A DNA stretch of 11,094 nt from an uncultured Chloroflexaceae bacterium (GTDB taxonomy: Bacteria; Chloroflexota; Chloroflexia; Chloroflexales; Chloroflexaceae), in assembly GCA_937141995.1 (NCBI GenBank), contig CAKZQX010000985.1, positions 1-11,094 on the forward strand. The letters run 5' to 3'. The position numbers were made by a program, and so were the translations under genes. The notes under the pieces are model-generated. The model was not told the DNA's origin and did no database searches. It saw nothing but the letters and a program-made list of their open reading frames with translations. Below are positions 7,024 through 11,094 of the stretch, in pieces (the stretch's first letter is position 1; the number at the start of each line of letters is the position of its first letter).

Positions 7024-7164
7024 GTAGAAACGATCGAGGTCCAGATCGCCGATCATGTGACGCAACAACTGCCGGCTCAGACCGACGATATTGGACGGGA
7101 ACCGCTGGAGGGGCATCTGGCAACGTTGCGGCTCTGCGTCCGCGAGTTAGCCACGCTCACCTGA
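7024..7164 (+). pseudogene. Severed C-terminal coding tail of the preceding gene
   Basis: Directly in frame after the TAG at 7021-7023, 46 sense codons follow and end in TGA. The encoded segment (VETIEVQIADHVTQQL ... LRLCVRELATLT) is amphipathic and helical in character and continues the pattern of the upstream HLERLVA region. It has no start codon or ribosome site of its own, so it is probably untranslated unless the amber codon is read through. Confidence 0.5.
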
Positions 7165-7174
7165 AGCCATCACA

Positions 7175-7237
7175 CATCACGGTTCACGCATTACGGTTCA
7201 CGCATCACGGTTCGCGCATCACGGTTCACGCATTACG
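7175..7237. repeat. 14-bp tandem repeat, about 4.5 copies
   Basis: The unit CATYACGGTTCRCG occurs at 7175-7188, 7189-7202, 7203-7216 and 7217-7230, followed by a half unit CATTACG (7231-7237). Variation is limited to C/T at one site and A/G at another. It fills most of the space before the DUF1361 gene. Units are contiguous with no spacers, so it is a minisatellite, not a CRISPR array. Confidence 0.9.
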
Positions 7238-7260
7238 CATCAAATCATGGAGAAAATCAT

Positions 7261-7944
7261 ATGTATCCTGCTCGAAACTACCTTTATCATACTCACCATT
7301 TTCTGGCAAGACACCTGTTTTACCCACTGCTGCTTTCGAGTATGCTGGCATGCAGCATCCTGTTTGGGCGGCTCTACGTGACCCGTTCCTGGCAATACTA
7401 CTTTCTGGTGTGGAATCTGTTCCTGGCGTGGCTACCCTACCTGGGGAGCCTCTGGGCTGTGTCAATCCAGCGGCGCTACCCACACCACTGGTGGCGACTG
7501 CTGCTGCCCGGCGGGTTCTGGTTGCTCTTTTTGCCCAATGCTCCCTACATTCTCACCGACTTTGTGCATTTGCAACACCAGACATTTCTCTGGTGGTACG
7601 ACACCGGCTTGCTGCTGGCGTTTGCCTGGACCGGCTGCTTTCTCGCCGTAGCCTCGCTCCAGAGCATGCAAACACTGGTCGAACACTTTGCCGGCCGGGT
7701 CGCCGGCCGGCTGCTGGTCCTTGGGAGCGTAGGCTTGAGCGGGGTCGGCATCTACCTGGGCCGCTTCTTGCGCTGGAATAGCTGGGATCTTTTGCTCAAC
7801 CCGCGCGCCGTGCTGTCCGACGTTGCCGCGATTATGCTTAACCCGTTCAATCATCTACACACATTTGCCGTAACCGGCATGTTTGCCATGCTGGTACTCG
7901 TTTGTTACATAACCTTTACAACAGCCTGCCGGCCAGTGAAATAA
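7261..7944 (+). CDS. DUF1361 family integral membrane protein
   Basis: The 227-residue protein has about six hydrophobic segments and the marked signature of the DUF1361 family: FLPNAPYILTDFVHL (90-104), WWYDTGLLLAFAWTG (111-125) and GIYLGRFLRWNSWD (163-176). The family is of unknown function. The conserved Asn, Asp, His and Arg residues lie near membrane edges. The ATG at 7261 follows GGAGA at 8 bases. The gene is separated from the upstream amber-interrupted gene by the 14-bp tandem repeat, and it ends 18 bp from the end of the convergent kinase gene. Length and motifs look intact. Confidence 0.88.
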   Translation: MYPARNYLYHTHHFLARHLFYPLLLSSMLACSILFGRLYVTRSWQYYFLVWNLFLAWLPYLGSLWAVSIQRRYPHHWWRLLLPGGFWLLFLPNAPYILTDFVHLQHQTFLWWYDTGLLLAFAWTGCFLAVASLQSMQTLVEHFAGRVAGRLLVLGSVGLSGVGIYLGRFLRWNSWDLLLNPRAVLSDVAAIMLNPFNHLHTFAVTGMFAMLVLVCYITFTTACRPVK

Positions 7945-7962
7945 ATCGGACGTGGGATCATC

Positions 7963-9897
7963 TCAGGCGCGATGCGTGATAGCCTGGCGGATTTTTTTCC
8001 GCAGATCGTGCGAGGTAAACGGTTTGATCAGAATAATCGGCAGATTATCAGTTGCAAAGCGCCGCGCCACCTCTTCTTCGGTATAGCCGCTCATCAACAC
8101 AACCGGCGCGTCCGGCCGAATGCGCCGAATTTCGGGGAGCAGTTGCGCGCCATCCAGGTGCGGCACGGTCAGGTCAATCAACACACAGTCAATACTATCC
8201 GACTGCGCGCGAAACAGGTTCAACCCGGTGCGCCCATTATCGGCGACCAGCACAGTAAAGCCTAACCGCTCGAGCATGCGCCGGATGACCGTGCGCACAT
8301 TCTCTTCGTCCTCAATCACCAGGATTGTGTTGCTATACTCCGTTGCCGTCAATGCCGACTCGTCTACCGAGCCACAGTGGGAGGCAGGCGTCGAACAGGG
8401 CACCAGAACCGTAAAAGTTGTCCCCTGTCCCACCGCGCTGGTGACTTTTATCGTCCCCTTATGTCCGCGCACAATATCCAGGACGGCTGCTAACCCCAGG
8501 CCGTGCCCGGTCTGTTTTGTGGTAAAGAAGGGATCGAAGATACGCTCACGCGTGGCATGGTCCATACCCTGGCCGGTATCCGTCACTTCCAGATAGATAT
8601 AGTCACCCGTGCGCGCCTCGTTTGCCAGGCGCGTCGTTGCCAGATAGTCCTGGTCAACATGCCGAAAGCCGGTTGTGATGGTGATCCGATCATCTTCCGA
8701 ACTTAGCGCCTCGGCAGCATTAATCACGAGATTCATAATCACCTGGCGGATCTGAATGGCATCAACCGCGATCATCGGCAGATGCGGATGCAACTTCGTC
8801 CACAGATCTACATGCCGGGCTACCGAGGCCGTTAACAGGCTGCACATTTCCGCAACGACGGCATTCAGATCAACCAGTTGCGCCACCAGTTGCCGTTTGC
8901 CGGCGAAGGTCAATATCTGCCGTGTCAACTCCGCGGCGCGGCGGGTCGCCAGTTCAATATGTTTCACGTTGGCGTAGGCCGGTGTATCCAGTGGCAGATC
9001 GAGCAGTGCCAACTCCGCGCTACCCAGGATCGAGGCCAGCAAGTTATTAAAATCATGCGCAATACCGCCGGCCAGGATTCCCAGGCTCTCCAGTTTCTGC
9101 GCCTCCATCAGCTTGCGCTCCAGCATCAGGCGTTGCTGTTCGGCCTGCCGACGTTCGGTAATGTCGATATGCACAACTACCGCGCCGCCATGCTCCTCGG
9201 GCAATGGTGTCACATGCATGAGAAACCAGCGTTCTTCGTCCGGTGCAGGGCAGGGATACTCCAGCGTAAATTGTGGGCTGAGCGCATGAAGCACGCCTTG
9301 AATCCCGGTCACCACATCGGAAACCCCCGCCGAGAACGGCCCGACCGCATTCTGGCAAACCCGTAGATAATTGACGCCGACACTTGTACGCCGCAGATCG
9401 GTGGCACCATTTTCCTGGGCGAAGCGATCCCATGCTTCGTTGACGGCAATAATCGTACCATTGGCATCAAGCACGGCAATATGTTCAGTGAGTGAACGGA
9501 GCACTCCTTGCAGCAATAGTTCCTGGCCGTTATGCGCATACGTAGTATCTGAAAGGCTGTTCAAGCTTTGCGGGAATCCGGCAATAAACAATCGTCCCAT
9601 GCTTTGCTTCTTCTGTGAGGAATGGGTGCAGACATTCGACCGGCGCATGGCTGCTTTAGAAAAAACCCGAGAAAGTTGTGCAACGATCCATGTCAGAGCA
9701 GACCGGAACCTTCCGGTCTGATTGACAGGGTTATTCTGCGCGAGCATGGCGACAGATCCGGCGGTATCGGCAGCACACACTGCCGGAGGTTGCGCATTAG
9801 ACGGGGGGGCTATCGTTAGCGTCCACCCTGGTGTGGTTAGTTGCGCGAGAGCCTTGTGTACGACGTGGACATTATCCGGAATAAACCAGGGGGGCAT
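7963..9897 (-). CDS. Soluble hybrid histidine kinase (PAS, HisKA, HATPase, C-terminal receiver)
   Basis: From the ATG at 9897 the product is 644 residues. A PAS-like sensor fold spans about 130-247 (HIAVLDANGTIIAVNEAWDR; ending VVVHIDITERRQAEQQ), followed by a coiled linker. The dimerisation domain carries His281 (GGIAHDFNN) and the ATPase domain has Asn389/Asn393, DTGQG (440-444), FDPFF (454-458) and GHGLGL (464-469). The receiver domain (525-640) carries Glu529-Asp530, phospho-acceptor Asp575, Ser603 and Lys625. No membrane segment is seen, so it should sense a cytosolic signal. GGAGG 9 bases before the ATG at 9897 supports this start, but residues 1-99 look unlike any domain; a second ATG at 9600 (Met100, MGRLFIAGFPQ) directly precedes the PAS region. 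Element copy B lies 49 bp upstream and may have replaced the original promoter region. Confidence 0.88.
   Translation of the reverse strand: MPPWFIPDNVHVVHKALAQLTTPGWTLTIAPPSNAQPPAVCAADTAGSVAMLAQNNPVNQTGRFRSALTWIVAQLSRVFSKAAMRRSNVCTHSSQKKQSMGRLFIAGFPQSLNSLSDTTYAHNGQELLLQGVLRSLTEHIAVLDANGTIIAVNEAWDRFAQENGATDLRRTSVGVNYLRVCQNAVGPFSAGVSDVVTGIQGVLHALSPQFTLEYPCPAPDEERWFLMHVTPLPEEHGGAVVVHIDITERRQAEQQRLMLERKLMEAQKLESLGILAGGIAHDFNNLLASILGSAELALLDLPLDTPAYANVKHIELATRRAAELTRQILTFAGKRQLVAQLVDLNAVVAEMCSLLTASVARHVDLWTKLHPHLPMIAVDAIQIRQVIMNLVINAAEALSSEDDRITITTGFRHVDQDYLATTRLANEARTGDYIYLEVTDTGQGMDHATRERIFDPFFTTKQTGHGLGLAAVLDIVRGHKGTIKVTSAVGQGTTFTVLVPCSTPASHCGSVDESALTATEYSNTILVIEDEENVRTVIRRMLERLGFTVLVADNGRTGLNLFRAQSDSIDCVLIDLTVPHLDGAQLLPEIRRIRPDAPVVLMSGYTEEEVARRFATDNLPIILIKPFTSHDLRKKIRQAITHRA
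9699..9720. repeat. Perfect 10-bp inverted repeat
   Basis: CAGACCGGAA (9699-9708) and TTCCGGTCTG (9711-9720) are perfect complements separated by two bases. It lies in the N-terminal part of the kinase frame, between the two possible starts (9897 and 9600). If translation starts at 9600 it is a leader hairpin or operator; if at 9897 it lies in coding sequence. No T-run follows. Confidence 0.7.
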
Positions 9898-9933
9898 ACC
9901 GCAGTTCCTCCAGAGTATCTACACTAAAACTTC

Positions 9934-9945
9934 TCCAATTGTTAA
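9934..9945 (+). repeat. Left copy of the direct repeat flanking element copy B
   Basis: TCCAATTGTTAA at 9934-9945 directly precedes the left terminal repeat, and the same 12 bases occur at 10137-10148 at the right end. This is the expected trace of target duplication. The exact duplicated length is ambiguous (7-12 bp), because the outer bases of the right terminal repeat overlap the second copy; AATTGTTAA (9 bp) is the cleanest reading. Confidence 0.75.
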
Positions 9946-10139
9946 CAGGAGTTACGCGGTTCCGCTCGCTGGGCTATATTGTGCCTCCGGCAGGGTAGAA
10001 GATTCCATCCTTCTTCACAAATATATTGCATGAAGTGCAATATATTTGTGAAGAAGAAAAGAAAAGTACTATGCGGCCGCAGGCGTATTGGGCCGTTTAT
10101 CCAGGCAACCATCGGGTTTAGAACCGACCGCGTAAGTCC
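9946..10139. mobile_element. MITE-like element with terminal inverted repeats and central hairpin, copy B
   Basis: The element starts with CAGGAGTTACGCGG (9946-9959) and ends with CCGCGTAAGTCC (10128-10139), the reverse complement of GGACTTACGCGG, so its right terminal repeat has diverged by one base and lost its outermost match. Its length of 194 bp, gene-free interior, central hairpin (10010-10056) and blocks shared with copy A in the same order (in opposite orientation) identify it as the same family. It is flanked by the direct repeat TCCAATTGTTAA. It lies 49 bp upstream of the hybrid kinase start. Confidence 0.78.
10010..10056. repeat. Perfect 21-bp hairpin inside element copy B
   Basis: The arm TTCTTCACAAATATATTGCA (10011-10030) is perfectly complementary to TGCAATATATTTGTGAAGAA (10036-10055) around the loop TGAAG. 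One more C-G pair (10010 with 10056) closes the base. The outer part of the stem is the same as in copy A while the inner part differs with paired changes. Confidence 0.92.
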
Positions 10140-10148
10140 AATTGTTAA
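10137..10148 (+). repeat. Right copy of the direct repeat flanking element copy B
   Basis: TCCAATTGTTAA repeats exactly the sequence at 9934-9945. Its first three bases also form the outer end of the right terminal inverted repeat, so the boundary between element and duplicated target is not unique. Confidence 0.75.
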
Positions 10149-10420
10149 GAAGAACGAAACCCTGCATAAAGAATGAGCCTACGGACGATGAAGGACCAGC
10201 TTCAAGCGGACACTGCTGCTCGCTCGCAGGCAGCACAATGTGACAATTACAACAAAGATTATGTAGTGCTATAGCTACCAAGTATAACATAAAATCTGTA
10301 CAAATAATAGACACTTCAATTATTTTTTATATTAAAAAAGTCTATACCTATTGTTATGGATGCAGACGCTGCCTCAGTATTAAAACATTTGACCTATCTC
10401 CAGGCAGGATCATAGTATTA

Positions 10421-10442
10421 ACGGCAAAAAAACGGCAAAAAA
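10421..10442 (+). repeat. Perfect 11-bp tandem duplication
   Basis: ACGGCAAAAAA occurs twice without a gap (10421-10431 and 10432-10442) within the AT-rich stretch. Slippage is the likely origin; no function is evident. Confidence 0.85.
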
Positions 10443-10477
10443 CTTGATAAGGCAAGGATACCCTCCGTTATTTCTGG

Positions 10478-10496
10478 GGTATTTAATATAAATACC
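10478..10496. repeat. 8-bp AT-rich inverted repeat abutting a lone element end
   Basis: GGTATTTA (10478-10485) and TAAATACC (10489-10496) are perfect complements around ATA. The repeat touches the terminal-repeat sequence that starts at 10496, so it may be part of an insertion target or an operator; neither is shown. Confidence 0.5.
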
Positions 10497-10510
10497 AGGA
10501 GTTACGCGGT
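10496..10510 (+). repeat. Lone terminal repeat of the MITE-like family
   Basis: CAGGAGTTACGCGGT is identical to the left end of copy B and close to both ends of copy A. The following GGGTGATCA also resembles the copy A sequence TGGTTGCTCA. No matching right end or hairpin is found to the right before the glpX gene (stop at 10551), so this is a truncated remnant just downstream of glpX. Confidence 0.7.
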
Positions 10511-10550
10511 GGGTGATCAAACCAGGCGTTTGTGCCGTACGCCGGTAAAG

Positions 10551-11094
10551 CTACGCGTCAATCCAGTGTTCAGCGTGGACTGTCCGGCGCGTATGTGTTT
10601 CACTTCGGAGGATTAACGATTCGGTTTCGGCAGCATTCCCCTCATAATGCACTCCTTTGAGCAACGGACCATCGGTAATCCCCGTTGCGGCAAAGAATAT
10701 CTCATTGCTGCTTATCAACTCATTGCATGTCAGAATGCGCCGCGTATCAAGTTCTGCCTCCGCCACTGCGATTCGCTCGGCGGCACTCTGCGGCGCTAAC
10801 CGGCCCAGCATCGCTCCCCCTAGCGCCTTGACTGCACACGCGGCAATTACGCCCTCAGAGACACCCCCCACCCCCAGTAGAATATCCGCGCCGCTCCCGA
10901 CCGAAGCCGCCATCAGCGCCCCGGCAATATCCCCGTCGGAGCGGAGCATAACCCGCGCACCTGCCGCGCGAATCTCCTCGATAATATCGGTGTGTCGCCG
11001 GCGTTCCAGCACAAAGACAATCAGATCACGCACGGCGCGATTGGTCACGCGGGCAATGAGCGCCAGTGTCCAGGCAATCGGCGCGTCCATACAC
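10551..11094 (-). CDS. glpX: Class II fructose-1,6-bisphosphatase, C-terminal part (5' end beyond the window)
   Basis: The frame is open to the right edge and stops with TAG at 10551-10553, leaving about 181 codons of a protein usually 320-340 residues long. Family segments in order: DLIVFVLERRRH, ARVMLRSDGDIAGALM, the glycine-rich LLGVGGVSEGVIAACAVKALGG, FFAATGITDGPLLKGV and the closing TESLILRSETHTRR. These match the GlpX type, a metal-dependent enzyme that removes the 1-phosphate of fructose 1,6-bisphosphate in gluconeogenesis and, in autotrophs, in carbon-fixation cycles; some members also act on sedoheptulose 1,7-bisphosphate. The methionine codon at 11090 is internal, not the start. The C-terminus is intact. 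A remnant mobile-element end lies 40 bp downstream and no clear terminator is visible. Confidence 0.93.
   Translation of the reverse strand, partial: CMDAPIAWTLALIARVTNRAVRDLIVFVLERRRHTDIIEEIRAAGARVMLRSDGDIAGALMAASVGSGADILLGVGGVSEGVIAACAVKALGGAMLGRLAPQSAAERIAVAEAELDTRRILTCNELISSNEIFFAATGITDGPLLKGVHYEGNAAETESLILRSETHTRRTVHAEHWIDA

Larger units (their letters stand above)
9898..10550. other. Gene-free region between the hybrid kinase and glpX
   Basis: This 653-bp stretch has no convincing gene. From left to right it holds the kinase leader, mobile element copy B (9946-10139) with its flanking direct repeats, about 100 bp of ordinary composition, a very AT-rich stretch (about 10240-10495) with a tandem duplication and a small palindrome, and a lone element end (10496-10510). 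Short open frames here have no ribosome site or protein-like features. Confidence 0.6.

Noticed and set aside
7175..7237. Possible CRISPR array
   Set aside because: The 14-bp units are contiguous with no unique spacers.
10069..10314. Minus-strand open frame of 81 codons
   Set aside because: It runs from the AT-rich stretch into mobile element copy B, has no ribosome site and its product is not protein-like.

Overview
The window (about 58% G+C by eye) most resembles a filamentous Chloroflexota bacterium of the Chloroflexus/Roseiflexus kind. The main evidence is the pair at the left: a small membrane-anchored pentaheme cytochrome c followed by a Tat-exported molybdopterin-oxidoreductase-like subunit. 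These are the ActA and ActB subunits of Alternative Complex III, the quinol-oxidising complex that replaces cytochrome bc1 in these bacteria. The assignment is inferred from gene content; no 16S rRNA or other marker is present.

Layout: 1-2280 (minus) holds actB, cut by the left edge, and actA. A 457-bp divergent control region (2281-2737) separates them from a plus-strand EI24/CysZ-like membrane protein (2738-3517). This gene runs convergently into a NarL-like response regulator (3540-4292, minus). Next on the plus strand come a 66-residue two-helix membrane protein, a B12-binding radical SAM enzyme (4796-6226) and a 51-residue unknown protein (6267-6422). Then follow a 195-bp hairpin-bearing mobile element, a small membrane-anchored protein whose reading frame is broken by an amber codon (6646-7023, open tail to 7164), a 14-bp tandem repeat, and a DUF1361 membrane protein (7261-7944). 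A soluble hybrid histidine kinase with a C-terminal receiver (7963-9897) lies on the minus strand. Upstream of it is a second copy of the hairpin element, an AT-rich gene-free stretch, a lone element end, and the 3' part of a class II fructose-1,6-bisphosphatase gene (glpX, minus, cut by the right edge).

Only actA-actB is clearly a functional unit, feeding electrons from quinol towards periplasmic carriers. The response regulator and hybrid kinase are not adjacent and may belong to different circuits. The most distinctive signal is the repeat family at 6427-6621, 9946-10139 and 10496-10510. It has terminal inverted repeats (CAGGAGTTACGCGG type), no coding capacity, and a central near-perfect hairpin of 21-22 bp. 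Comparing the two full copies shows three paired substitutions that preserve the stem. The second copy is flanked by a 12-bp direct repeat, a footprint of transposition. The elements look like a MITE-type family with a selected hairpin, and both full copies sit directly upstream of genes.
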